Shown here piece after piece: positions 32,198 to 39,455 of a stretch of DNA of 41,814 nucleotides; position 1 is the stretch's first letter; the number at the start of each line of letters is the position of its first letter. Origin of the DNA: a virus; IMG/VR virus record IMGVR_UViG_3300043803_001324, positions 1 through 41,814 of that record; one strand, 5' to 3'. The notes below the pieces were generated by a model that was not told the DNA's origin, searched no databases, and saw nothing but the letters and a program-made list of their open reading frames with translations. Position numbers and translations under genes: made by a program.

Positions 32198-32446
32198 ATG
32201 CCATCCTTCTCCGTCAATCTCTGGCTCCAGGAAGAGCTGGAACGCGCGGCCTGCGTTTACGTGCAGAACCTCGTCCGCAACCAGCATCCGGAGCTGGAGG
32301 GGAGGATCTGCGCCAAGTTCGAGCGCTTCGCCTACGGGCAGTTCGAGGTCTCTTGGGATGCGGAGCCTGGCCTCGAAGAGAGTGGGTGGGAGTACGTCTC
32401 TCTTGCGGCCCTCCTCCGTGACTACCTCGGGAAGGTGCCGTCGTGA
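32198..32446 (+). CDS. Small hypothetical protein
   Basis: An 82-residue, mainly helical protein (LWLQEELERAACVYVQNLVR) ending in SLAALLRDYLGKVPS. First gene after promoter site 6, so probably translated from a leaderless mRNA. No family recognised. Confidence 0.65.
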   Translation: MPSFSVNLWLQEELERAACVYVQNLVRNQHPELEGRICAKFERFAYGQFEVSWDAEPGLEESGWEYVSLAALLRDYLGKVPS

Positions 32447-32517
32447 GTCGGAAGCTGCCGAAGAAGAAGCCGGGGCAGGGCTGGGCGGCTGGCTGTACGA
32501 GTCCTACTCCTACGTGA
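32443..32517 (+). CDS. Tiny 24-residue reading frame, possibly the start of a frameshifted gene
   Basis: GTG at 32443 overlaps the upstream stop (GTGA) and reads VSRKLPKKKPGQGW before stopping at 32517, again as GTGA with the next frame. It may be a real micro-gene. Alternatively, its basic start was once joined to the following frame (which reads LGGWLYESYSYVIQ through the same bases), giving one ~93-residue protein by frameshift. Confidence 0.3.
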   Translation: MSRKLPKKKPGQGWAAGCTSPTPT

Positions 32518-32723
32518 TCCAACACGGAACCGCTGTAGACGCGAAGATCACCTCGACGTTCGTACCCGACCTCCGACCAGATCGGTTCGAGGGGGCTGTC
32601 GATGCGGTGCTGGACGATCTACGTGGTCGCCGCGGCTTCCGGCAGACGTGGGAGGGGATCGCCCCCGACACTCGGGCGGAGATCCGTTCGGCTCTGCTAA
32701 GCAAGATCAAGGAGCTGGCGTGA
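32514..32723 (+). CDS. Small hypothetical protein (start uncertain)
   Basis: A 69-residue product from GTG 32514. Sequence such as TFVPDLRPDRFEGAVDAVLD and helix APDTRAEIRSALLSKIKELA looks like a genuine protein. The frame is open and protein-like further upstream to about 32445 without a normal start codon, hence the frameshift suspicion described for the preceding entry. Overlaps the next gene by GTGA. Confidence 0.5.
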   Translation: MIQHGTAVDAKITSTFVPDLRPDRFEGAVDAVLDDLRGRRGFRQTWEGIAPDTRAEIRSALLSKIKELA

Positions 32724-33187
32724 CTCCTCTGCCCGCTGCTGTCCTGTCTGCTTTCCCTCAGCCCCGAGACCGGGTTGAAGACCGTCCGTGGTGGCGCTTT
32801 GGGGAGATGCGCAAGTTTGAAACGGTGGAGTGGGTTCGGACTGACGGGTGCCGCGTGTCGCTCGCACCGCGGCGCAAGTTCTTCGTTTACGGCGATGGGT
32901 CCCCGCCCGACATCGGAGGAGGGCCTGATCTCACTCAGCCTGTCGGCGATCTGCTGGCAGAGATCGACAGGCGGTGGCCCGTCCCTGTGCCAGGCTTTCG
33001 AGCAGGGCAGGTGTGGGCCAACCGTCATGGAGGCGCTGTGGTCCTGCTCAGCTCCCACCCGATGATGCGCGAGGCTGTCGTAGACGAATCGGACCGGCCC
33101 CTCACCCTGTCTGAGTTCTGCCGAGGCGTCTATCCCTACCTCGTGGCCGACCCGGCGTGCCCGCATCTCGCTCCGTGGGGCCCGTGA
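32720..33187 (+). CDS. Hypothetical protein
   Basis: A 155-residue protein from GTG 32720. It contains a beta-rich region (FETVEWVRTDGCRVSLAP), GFRAGQVWANRHGGAVVLLS and a helical end (LTLSEFCRGVYPYLVADP). The 'GQVW...' segment resembles small phage proteins of unknown function. Coupled on both sides by GTGA overlaps. Confidence 0.6.
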   Translation: MTPLPAAVLSAFPQPRDRVEDRPWWRFGEMRKFETVEWVRTDGCRVSLAPRRKFFVYGDGSPPDIGGGPDLTQPVGDLLAEIDRRWPVPVPGFRAGQVWANRHGGAVVLLSSHPMMREAVVDESDRPLTLSEFCRGVYPYLVADPACPHLAPWGP

Positions 33188-33354
33188 TCCTCCGGCTCGT
33201 CCTCCAGATGCAGTTCCCTCCACTGCCATTCTGGGCGGCAGGGCCGAGCTTCGGCCCTGACGTTCTCTACGTGGATCGGGAGACATGGCAGGACTTCCAG
33301 AAGTGGGCTTGTCGGCTGCACAAGGCCGAGCGCTACGACGCTCCCGTTCGTTGA
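33184..33354 (+). CDS. Short hypothetical protein
   Basis: A 56-residue product from GTG 33184, overlapping the upstream stop. It starts with a hydrophobic strand (VILRLVLQMQFPPLPFW) and ends with a helix (ETWQDFQKWACRLHKAE). Its stop codon lies inside the hairpin at 33347-33372, which marks the end of this unit. Confidence 0.55.
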   Translation: MILRLVLQMQFPPLPFWAAGPSFGPDVLYVDRETWQDFQKWACRLHKAERYDAPVR

Positions 33355-33372
33355 CGCCGGGGCGTCAACGAA
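33347..33372. terminator. Bidirectional terminator hairpin between convergent genes
   Basis: TTCGTTGACGCC (33347-33358) and GGCGTCAACGAA (33361-33372) form a perfect 12-bp stem, the longest inverted repeat I found. It overlaps the stop of the plus-strand 33184 gene and the last codons of the minus-strand integrase, so it can end transcription from both sides. Confidence 0.7.
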
Positions 33373-34171
33373 ACGCGGCCTCGACGACGTCGGCTGCGGT
33401 GTCGAGCTTCGTACGGCTCGCCTGCGCGTAGATCGCGGTGGTAGCGATGGACGTGTGGCCGAGGAGCTTCTGGATCTCGTTGAGCTGCCACCCGGCGTCG
33501 AGCAGCGCCTCCGCGTAGTTGTGCCGGAGCTGGTGCGGGTGGAAGTCGGCAAGCTCTTCGTGCCGCTTCCGCAGCTTCTTGATCCAGTTCCAGAGTCCGC
33601 TCTCCGAGAGCGAGCCCCCGAAGCGCCCCGGGAACACGAACTCGGCACCATCCTCGTGCCGTGCCGCCAGACGCTTGCGTAGGCCGCCGGAGAGGGGCAC
33701 CACGCGGTCCTTGTCACCCTTCCCGGTGACGTGCAGCCCGTTGGCCCGAACCGCGCTCCACGGCAAGCTGCGGGCCTCCTCCGAGCGCAGGCCGCAGCCG
33801 AGCATGAGGTCGAGGCAGAGCCGGATGTCCGCGGGCATGTCCGCGTTGCGGAGCACGGCGAGCTGCATGCGGTTGAGGCCCGAGACCAGCGCGTTGTGCC
33901 GGGCCTTGATCTTCACGTCGTCGTCGAGCAGCGACTTGAGCGCTCCGACGCCGCCTTGGTCCCCGAGGTACGCCGCGGCGTAGTGCATCGCCGTGGCCTT
34001 CCGCACGCACACGGTGCCCACCGGGCGCCCTTGGCACGCGGCTTGGAGGTCGGCGGCAAGCTCCTCAACGGTCTCGGCGCCATCGACGTGCTTGACCGCG
34101 TGCCGGTAGGTCTTGCGGCTCCCGTCCGCGAGCGCGCGTCGGTGGAACCGGGTTTCGAGCTTGTCTGCCAT
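33365..34171 (-). CDS. Tyrosine recombinase (phage integrase, XerC/D-like)
   Basis: A 268-residue site-specific recombinase. The catalytic set is visible: Arg in GCGLRSEEAR, Lys in TGKGDKDR, HxxR in HPHQLRHNYAE, and LLGHTSIATTAIYAQAS with the His and nucleophilic Tyr. N-terminal SAM-like core-binding region spans residues ~1-110. It would catalyse integration/excision or resolve multimers. Start is the ATG at 34171. It is transcribed opposite to its neighbours and divergently from the 34274 gene. No obvious tRNA-derived attachment site is adjacent. Confidence 0.92.
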   Translation of the reverse strand: MADKLETRFHRRALADGSRKTYRHAVKHVDGAETVEELAADLQAACQGRPVGTVCVRKATAMHYAAAYLGDQGGVGALKSLLDDDVKIKARHNALVSGLNRMQLAVLRNADMPADIRLCLDLMLGCGLRSEEARSLPWSAVRANGLHVTGKGDKDRVVPLSGGLRKRLAARHEDGAEFVFPGRFGGSLSESGLWNWIKKLRKRHEELADFHPHQLRHNYAEALLDAGWQLNEIQKLLGHTSIATTAIYAQASRTKLDTAADVVEAAFR

Positions 34172-34179
34172 GGGCCTCG

Positions 34180-34208
34180 ATCCTACCGCGGCTCCCTGCG
34201 GAGAGCAA
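34180..34208 (-). promoter_or_regulatory. Possible integrase promoter
   Basis: On the minus strand, TTGCTC (34208-34203), 17-bp spacer, TAGGAT (34185-34180), then 8 nt to the integrase ATG at 34171. The -10 equals that of site 1, but the -35 is weak, consistent with low basal expression of an integrase. Confidence 0.45.
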
Positions 34209-34237
34209 GAACTCTGGCAGTTGACCACATTCCTGCC

Positions 34238-34266
34238 TTGACAGGTTCGACATACCCTGATAGGCG
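34238..34266 (+). promoter_or_regulatory. Promoter for a near-leaderless transcript (site 7)
   Basis: TTGACA at 34238-34243, 17-bp spacer, TAGGCG at 34261-34266, 7 nt to the ATG at 34274. It faces away from the integrase promoter in a shared 102-bp divergent region. Confidence 0.7.
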
Positions 34267-34273
34267 GGGTGAG

Positions 34274-34651
34274 ATGAACTCCTCGCTCTTGACCATCGAG
34301 TGGCGGCCGAACCCCGCCGACCGCAAACAGCGTGGCTGGCCCGCCGCCGTGTGGATCCGCCACAGCACCTACGGCACCTCCGCGCTCCGCGATGCTGCCT
34401 TGGCCACCCTCTCGGCGGAGGGTCGGGCTCAGTTCCGCGCGACGGACGTTCCTCTGATCACACGGGAGTACATCGAGCGGGTACGGGGCGAGCTGGGAGA
34501 GCTGGACGAGCGCGAGTTCATCGTGTTCGACAGCATCAGCCCCCTGAGCCAGAAGCCAGTCAAGCAGCCTACGTGGGCGGAGTACAACGCACGCATGGAA
34601 GGGCTGAAGGCGCTCGTCCGTGGCTGGCAGAAGGGAGAGTCCCATGGATGA
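34274..34651 (+). CDS. Hypothetical protein
   Basis: A 125-residue protein, first gene after promoter site 7. It has beta-like N-terminal sequence (LLTIEWRPNPADRKQRGWP) and a helical C-terminus (YIERVRGELGELDEREFI, WAEYNARMEGLKALV). No family recognised. Its end overlaps the next start by 8 nt. Confidence 0.6.
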   Translation: MNSSLLTIEWRPNPADRKQRGWPAAVWIRHSTYGTSALRDAALATLSAEGRAQFRATDVPLITREYIERVRGELGELDEREFIVFDSISPLSQKPVKQPTWAEYNARMEGLKALVRGWQKGESHG

Positions 34652-35150
34652 CCTGTTCCGACTGACGGTGCAGGACGATCCCCGCGGCGTCTACGCGCGG
34701 CTCGTCCTCTTCGCGGGGCCTCCCAATGGGGTGGACGTTGCGACGGTTGCGCAGTCGATGTTCAAGGTTTGGGGGCAAGACAAGAAGATCGAACCGCACA
34801 TGAGCTGGATCCGAGCGTGGGTTGAGCGGGGCCTCCTTCCTCAGATCGAACAGACCTACCGCGAGATGCGCGCTGTGCCCTACCCAGAGCCTCACCCAGA
34901 CCTGCCGTGGAGCCACGAGGAGCTGGAGTTCGGCTGCGACTACGCGGCGATGGGGTACCCCGGATGGATGGACGACCGGGCCATCCGAGCTGCACGAAGC
35001 AGGTTCTCCCGGCCGGTTCCGGAGACCGAAGCGGAACAGGCGGCGCTGTTCGATGCGCTGATCTCCTACTTCGACATGAACCCCTGCGCTGACGGCTGGG
35101 CACTGGACATCCACAACCACTGGTTCAAGCGCTCTGGAGGTTCTTCGTGA
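34644..35150 (+). CDS. Hypothetical protein
   Basis: A 168-residue protein, mostly helical, with aromatic-rich motifs (FGCDYAAMGYPGWMDDRAIR) and VATVAQSMFKVWGQDKKIEP. No known domain. It sits between two unknown genes of the same unit, with stop-start overlaps at both ends. Confidence 0.6.
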   Translation: MDDLFRLTVQDDPRGVYARLVLFAGPPNGVDVATVAQSMFKVWGQDKKIEPHMSWIRAWVERGLLPQIEQTYREMRAVPYPEPHPDLPWSHEELEFGCDYAAMGYPGWMDDRAIRAARSRFSRPVPETEAEQAALFDALISYFDMNPCADGWALDIHNHWFKRSGGSS

Positions 35151-35629
35151 CAGTCACGCCCAAGTACAACATCGGGAACAAGCTCTTCTTCTTGCTGAGT
35201 CGAGACGCGCGTGTGGACCCTGTCTGCGGTGCCTGCGAAGGCGCCAAGGTCTTCCTTGTGCCGCACTTGGACGGCGAGACGCACGAGTTGCCCTGCGCCA
35301 AGTGCAAGGGCAAGGGCTCGATCTACAGCGGGAAGTCGGTGACTGTCTACGATGTGAAGTCCCTCCTCATCACGGGTTTCACCATCGAGGTTGGGTGGAT
35401 CAATGAGGTCGTCTCCTACGTTGAGCCGAAAGTCTCCTACCACGGGAAGAGTGGCGGAAAGACCTACAAGCTGACCCGCGAAGGCAGCCCCGAGGAAGTA
35501 TGGAACAGCCGCACGAATGACACCTTCTTCTGGACCGACAAGGAGATCTCGGGGGCTATCGCCGAGGCGTGGACGAAGGCCGCACAGGCCGACGCGGCTT
35601 CGCGGGCGGGGTATCGCGGATACCGTTGA
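35147..35629 (+). CDS. Protein with DnaJ-like CxxC zinc knuckles
   Basis: A 160-residue protein from GTG 35147. CGACEGAK near residue 27 and CAKCKGKG near residue 51 resemble the CxxCxGxG repeats of the DnaJ zinc domain, but only two repeats are present and no J domain. The following part is beta-rich (SVTVYDVKSLLITGFTIEVG) with a helical end. Perhaps a small redox or protein-binding factor. Its 3' end overlaps the convergent minus-strand gene by 74 bp. The start codon sits in a small palindrome (CGTGACAGTCACG). Confidence 0.65.
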   Translation: MTVTPKYNIGNKLFFLLSRDARVDPVCGACEGAKVFLVPHLDGETHELPCAKCKGKGSIYSGKSVTVYDVKSLLITGFTIEVGWINEVVSYVEPKVSYHGKSGGKTYKLTREGSPEEVWNSRTNDTFFWTDKEISGAIAEAWTKAAQADAASRAGYRGYR

Positions 35630-35960
35630 TCCAGTGGAGGAGACGGGCTGGCTCAGGGGAGTACGCCCACGCCACGAGCGCGAGGTGCCGGTCGGTTGGG
35701 CTGCCGTCCGGCCTCCAGAGAGGCTCCGCGTTCTTCTCGACCTGAGCGAGGTGGCGGGCAAGGAAACCAGCCCGGCGCTGCGCCCACGTCTCACCCGGCC
35801 GAGCAGGAAACGACCCCCACGGGCGACCCCAGCGCAGATAGCCCTCCATGAAGCCGTAGAGCGTGGCCCCGCGCTTCGCTCCTCGGGCTACTGCTGCGAC
35901 GCCTCGCCGGGCCATCTCCGCCTCGCAGGCGGCCACCGTGCTCGGCCGCAGCCACTTCAT
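35556..35960 (-). CDS. Hypothetical protein
   Basis: A 134-residue basic protein, last gene of the long minus-strand operon. It contains TLYGFMEGYLRWGRPWGSFP and PTDRHLALVAWAYSPEP; no domain assigned. The last ~25 residues are Pro/Arg-rich and lie antisense to the plus-strand gene 35147-35629, so the true end is plausible but the tail may be non-functional. ATGA overlap with the HAD gene upstream. Confidence 0.55.
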   Translation of the reverse strand: MKWLRPSTVAACEAEMARRGVAAVARGAKRGATLYGFMEGYLRWGRPWGSFPARPGETWAQRRAGFLARHLAQVEKNAEPLWRPDGSPTDRHLALVAWAYSPEPARLLHWINGIRDTPPAKPRRPVRPSSTPRR

Positions 35961-36610
35961 CGAGCGGGCGTCCGGAGAAGCAGGATAGCGCGCTGGGCTG
36001 CCTTGGGGAGCCCGATGCCGTCGCTGCCCCAAGTGAACGGAGGATCGACCTTCGCGATGTGGTTAGCGCGAAGCTGGTCCCCCACCCCTTCGGGGAGGTC
36101 ATCGTTCGGCGTCGCGATGATCTTCAAGGCCCACGCGAGCTTCCGAGAAGCTCCCTGCGCGTCGTCGAGGAGCACGAACCGCCGGCCCTTCTCCAGCACC
36201 GACCAGTCGTTGAGGGCATCTCGGGTCGAGTAGAGCCGCTTGAAGTACCGGGCGAGGCCGAAAGCGTGGAGCGCGCCCTCGGCGTAGTCTCGCTTCGCTG
36301 CCGTGAAGACGCACAGCTCGCCGTACTTGGCCAGCTCGGCCAGGACGGCCTCGGCGTAGGGGTTCACGACGAAGTCGTAGGTCACGTCGCCGAACTGGAT
36401 CGTCTCAGCCTCTCGCGCCTGTTCGATCTCGCGCTGGATCGACGGAATGCGCCGAGCCAGCAGCGCCGCGATGCGATCGTTGGAGACCTCCATCTTCTGG
36501 GTCGTGTGCGCAAGCTCCCACTCAGCCTGCTGGAGCATGTTCCAGCCGTTCTGCATGCGCGAGGCCCAGAGGGTCTCGTCGAGGTCGATGAAGATGAGCG
36601 GGCGCTTCAT
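35957..36610 (-). CDS. HAD-superfamily phosphatase (NIF/FCP1-like)
   Basis: A 217-residue HAD enzyme. Motif I is FIDLDETLW at the N-terminus (nucleophile and acid/base Asp), motif II is VFTAAKRDYAE, and motif III/IV is FVLLDDAQG. The arrangement and 'DLDETLW' match NIF-type/FCP1-like phosphatases, which dephosphorylate proteins or small molecules. About 65 residues between motif I and the body form a helical cap (IAALLARRIPSIQREIEQAR). Start ATG 36610 overlaps the preceding gene. In an operon with two kinase-fold proteins, so a phosphorylation switch is possible. Confidence 0.8.
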   Translation of the reverse strand: MKRPLIFIDLDETLWASRMQNGWNMLQQAEWELAHTTQKMEVSNDRIAALLARRIPSIQREIEQAREAETIQFGDVTYDFVVNPYAEAVLAELAKYGELCVFTAAKRDYAEGALHAFGLARYFKRLYSTRDALNDWSVLEKGRRFVLLDDAQGASRKLAWALKIIATPNDDLPEGVGDQLRANHIAKVDPPFTWGSDGIGLPKAAQRAILLLRTPAR

Positions 36611-37380
36611 GGGCCGGTTCGGGGGTTGGCTCGCTTGGCCGCGGCGACGGTATGATAGCCGATGGGCTGCTCTACGTCGGGAGCGACCGCGTCGAGCTGT
36701 TCGAGGTAGCGGTTGAGCTTCTCTGCATAGCCCATCCCGAACGACTTCACCAAGGCGTTGTACGCACGGCCGACTTCGTCCCGCTGCGCGGCGAACGCCC
36801 GCGACTCGGGGGAGTCGAGCCACTCCATCCAGTTGGAGCCCGGCGGCTTGTCCCAGACCTTCGCGTACAGGACGTCGTAGGTTCGCTTCAGTGCGGCGGC
36901 GGCCGCCAAGTCCGAGGGGCTTGCCTGCGCGACGTGCAGCGCGTTCGGGAGCGCCTGGAGAGCCTTCTGGGCGGCGGCCGGCGTGCGGCCCAGCGCAGCG
37001 CCCAGAGCGGCTTCCACGGCGTCGTACTTGGCCACGCGCTTGCCTTCGTAGGGCTTGATGAACCACCCGTTCGAGCTGATGCCGCCGAAGAGGTTCCACG
37101 AGCCCGCGGGCGTGTGGCCTCCGGTCCCCGTGCTCATGTAGAACGCCCGCCGCTTGCCAGGGGAGACCTCGACTACGGCAAAGGGCCGGACGGCATCCCC
37201 TGTCGTGGTGATCGTACCTCCGCCAAGCAGGAACCCGACGACCGTCGAGCGGGGCGCAGCCGCGCCGGCCGCGCCAGCCGGGCCCGCGGCCCGCTCAGCC
37301 TTCTCGCGGGTGTAGAACCACCGGTCGCCGACCATGTAGATCGTCCTACCTCGGGCGTCCTTGCCTTCTTGTATCATCAT
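36607..37380 (-). CDS. Hypothetical protein with N-terminal 'YTREKA' module
   Basis: A 257-residue protein. The N-terminus (GRTIYMVGDRWFYTREKAER) matches the short C-terminal module of the two metalloprotease-like proteins in the same operon. A Gly/Ala linker follows, then a beta-rich segment (VVEVSPGKRRAFYMSTG, WNLFGGISSNGWFIKPYEG) and a helical C-terminal half with GYAEKLNRYLEQLDAV. No enzyme family recognised. Double ATG at 37380/37377; the first overlaps the upstream stop. Confidence 0.6.
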   Translation of the reverse strand: MMIQEGKDARGRTIYMVGDRWFYTREKAERAAGPAGAAGAAAPRSTVVGFLLGGGTITTTGDAVRPFAVVEVSPGKRRAFYMSTGTGGHTPAGSWNLFGGISSNGWFIKPYEGKRVAKYDAVEAALGAALGRTPAAAQKALQALPNALHVAQASPSDLAAAAALKRTYDVLYAKVWDKPPGSNWMEWLDSPESRAFAAQRDEVGRAYNALVKSFGMGYAEKLNRYLEQLDAVAPDVEQPIGYHTVAAAKRANPRTGP

Positions 37381-37952
37381 GACTCGTACTCCGGGTTGCA
37401 CTCACCCGCGAACCGCTCCCACGAGTCCTCGCCCTTGTCCAGCTCGACCTGTAGGTTGTAGAGGTAGGTTCCAGCCATGTCGAAGTCCTGCCGACCGAGC
37501 GCGATAGCAGCTCCTCGGGCCCACGCCTGCGCCTTGTTGTAGACACGGAGCTTGGAATGCGCCATGGCGTAGGCCCGCCCGAGGGCGTAGAGCTTGTCCT
37601 CGGCTTCTGCAACAGTCTTGGGATACTTTGGATCGTCTCCCTGTTCCGCCACGTAAGCCACGTTGCTGCGGATCTGGCGGTCCATGTTGACAGCGGCTCG
37701 CTGAAGCACTCGGAGGGTCTTGTCGACCTTGTTTCCGACGTTGTGGTAGTTACCCTTGAACCAAGAGAACTTCTCTGACATGCGGTGAGTCAGGTCTCCA
37801 ACATGCTCACAGAGCCAGCCGTACTCTTGGGCGATCTGCGAGTGTTGGAGCTTCAGCATCGCCTCTTCTGGCTTGTACCGCTGAGCGGCGGCCAGCTCTT
37901 CGAAGAGCCTGTCTCGCTCCTTGGTCGAGCAGTGAGAGTTCTTGCGGATCAC
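37377..37952 (-). CDS. Hypothetical helical protein
   Basis: A 191-residue, almost entirely helical protein (RDRLFEELAAAQRYKPEEAM, VAEAEDKLYALGRAYAMAHS). GTG 37952 overlaps the upstream stop and is preferred over an in-frame upstream extension. It could be a coiled-coil structural or scaffold-like protein, but nothing identifies it. Confidence 0.6.
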   Translation of the reverse strand: MIRKNSHCSTKERDRLFEELAAAQRYKPEEAMLKLQHSQIAQEYGWLCEHVGDLTHRMSEKFSWFKGNYHNVGNKVDKTLRVLQRAAVNMDRQIRSNVAYVAEQGDDPKYPKTVAEAEDKLYALGRAYAMAHSKLRVYNKAQAWARGAAIALGRQDFDMAGTYLYNLQVELDKGEDSWERFAGECNPEYES

Positions 37953-38251
37953 CGCCCAACCTCCTTGAACGTCCGCGCTCCGAGGTGAACAGGTCGAAAG
38001 GATACCTGAAGGATGTCGAGGCACCCCTCCACCTCTGGAACCTCGTCCTCCACGTAGTCTGCGGCGTCTACCGCGTCCTGATACTCTATGAACAGCTCAG
38101 GCTCGTTCGAGAAGCCAAGTCCAGCGATCCAACGAGAGTAGAGGTGACCGTTCCAGAGCCCGATGACGTAGAACGTGTCGGTCTTTCGAGCGTACCCCCG
38201 GCGCTCTGGGTACTCAGCGCGAGGTGGCTGGATGGGGTTCCGTCGGCTCAT
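37949..38251 (-). CDS. Hypothetical protein
   Basis: A 100-residue protein beginning MSRRNPIQPPRAEYPERRGY. It has a beta-like core (TDTFYVIGLWNGHLYSRWI), an acidic helix (YQDAVDAADYVEDEVPEVEG) and ends with a strand. Resembles small phage proteins that fold as an antiparallel sheet; no function known. ATGA coupling upstream. Confidence 0.6.
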   Translation of the reverse strand: MSRRNPIQPPRAEYPERRGYARKTDTFYVIGLWNGHLYSRWIAGLGFSNEPELFIEYQDAVDAADYVEDEVPEVEGCLDILQVSFRPVHLGARTFKEVGR

Positions 38252-38460
38252 GGGCTTCGTTCCTGGTACGATCGGAGGAGGAGTTCGACGTCGTTGTAGT
38301 CGTTCTTGATCGAGTCGATGGTGCGGTAGACCTCCTCGTCTTGGTCGATTCCGTGCGCGGCGCACAGATCGAACAGGCGGGAGAGGTCCGCATACAGTGG
38401 GACGAGTTGGTTGCGCAGGTCGGCGATCAGCCGATCGTGCTTTCCCGTGCATGGATTCAT
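38248..38460 (-). CDS. Short helical hypothetical protein
   Basis: A 70-residue protein made of two predicted helices (RLIADLRNQLVPLYADLSRL, VYRTIDSIKNDYNDVELLL). ATGA overlaps on both sides within the minus-strand operon. No family recognised. Confidence 0.6.
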   Translation of the reverse strand: MNPCTGKHDRLIADLRNQLVPLYADLSRLFDLCAAHGIDQDEEVYRTIDSIKNDYNDVELLLRSYQERSP

Positions 38461-39455
38461 GCGATGCCTGCGAGCTTCATGGCCTTCTCCTTGGAGTAGG
38501 CGTACTTGGTGGTCTTCTTGCCGTCGCGGTAGACGAAGAACGCTGGGCGGCCGTATGGATCGTTCTCACGGCGAATCTCGACTGCCTTCTGCTGAGCCCC
38601 GAGCTTCTTCTTCTGGACCGCGGCTGCGAGCGCGGAACGCAGCTCATCGCCGCGGGGTCGACGCTGCGGGTAGAGCTGGCGGTGCGCAGCTTCCTTCGCT
38701 GCTGCCGCCTCGTCGGCTGCCTTCAGGAACTCTGCGGCAGCGATCTTCAGGCCATGCCTGTACTTCTCGGGGGCATGGGCCTTCCAGTGCAGGAAGGTCA
38801 GGCTACGTTCGACCAGCTCCATCGCACCGCTAACCGAGCCCGTTCGGCGCCGGATGCGGTCAGCCAGCGGCTCAAGCTCATCGCCGAGTCGCGTGTGGAA
38901 CTCGATGTCCCGCACAGCGTGGGCGTGGGGGACGGAATACTCAGTGCCACCCGGCACCTGCGACAGTTCGTCCTTTCCTCGCACCTTCCGCGGAGGCATC
39001 CCGCGCGCTCGCTTCGACGACTCCCACCGAAGCGTTGCACCGTCAAGGGTCAACCGTGACCCACGCCCACCGAGTGCGAACTGGACGAGGTGCCGAAGCT
39101 CGTGGCGAACGGTCTCTCGGAGGCTGGCGGAGATCGTCCGATCCTCGTAGAACCGGACCTTGTGAGGGTCGATCGCAACGGTGCCCGGAGCCTCGAACCA
39201 GGCTGCTGCCCCTTCGGGGAGATACTTGACAACTACCCTCAGAGCGCTCACGATCGGCTTGAGCCCGTACGGAAGCTCTACGCCAGGATGGAAGATCACG
39301 AACCCCTCTCCGACAGGACCCGTTGACTCTGGGTAGCCCCCGCGGGCGCGAAGGCTGTCGTACTCGACCCACGCTTCGATTGCGGCCTTGCACGTCGCCT
39401 CGACCAGCGGTTCAGGGAGCTTGATGAGCCCGTTCTTCTTCGTGCGCCGGATCAT
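38457..39455 (-). CDS. HExxH metalloprotease-like protein, copy B
   Basis: A 332-residue zincin-like protein. HELRH at residues 118-122 supplies two zinc His and the catalytic Glu; RDIEFHTRLGDE ~65 residues later is conserved with the neighbour and could give the third ligand. ARGMPPRKVRGK precedes it. The protein ends with DPYGRPAFFVYRDGK and KYAYSKEKAMKLAGIA. It is a diverged tandem paralog of the gene at 39452-40462. Substrate unknown; options are virion maturation, host protein cleavage or a structural role. Confidence 0.75.
   Translation of the reverse strand: MIRRTKKNGLIKLPEPLVEATCKAAIEAWVEYDSLRARGGYPESTGPVGEGFVIFHPGVELPYGLKPIVSALRVVVKYLPEGAAAWFEAPGTVAIDPHKVRFYEDRTISASLRETVRHELRHLVQFALGGRGSRLTLDGATLRWESSKRARGMPPRKVRGKDELSQVPGGTEYSVPHAHAVRDIEFHTRLGDELEPLADRIRRRTGSVSGAMELVERSLTFLHWKAHAPEKYRHGLKIAAAEFLKAADEAAAAKEAAHRQLYPQRRPRGDELRSALAAAVQKKKLGAQQKAVEIRRENDPYGRPAFFVYRDGKKTTKYAYSKEKAMKLAGIA

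Noticed and set aside
33355-33364. attP core next to the integrase
   Set aside because: The hairpin there is best explained as a terminator, and no tRNA-like or repeated core sequence is visible without a host junction to compare.
39224-39252. TTGACA on the plus strand within the metalloprotease gene
   Set aside because: No TA-type -10 at proper spacing and no plus-strand gene downstream; a chance match within a minus-strand gene.
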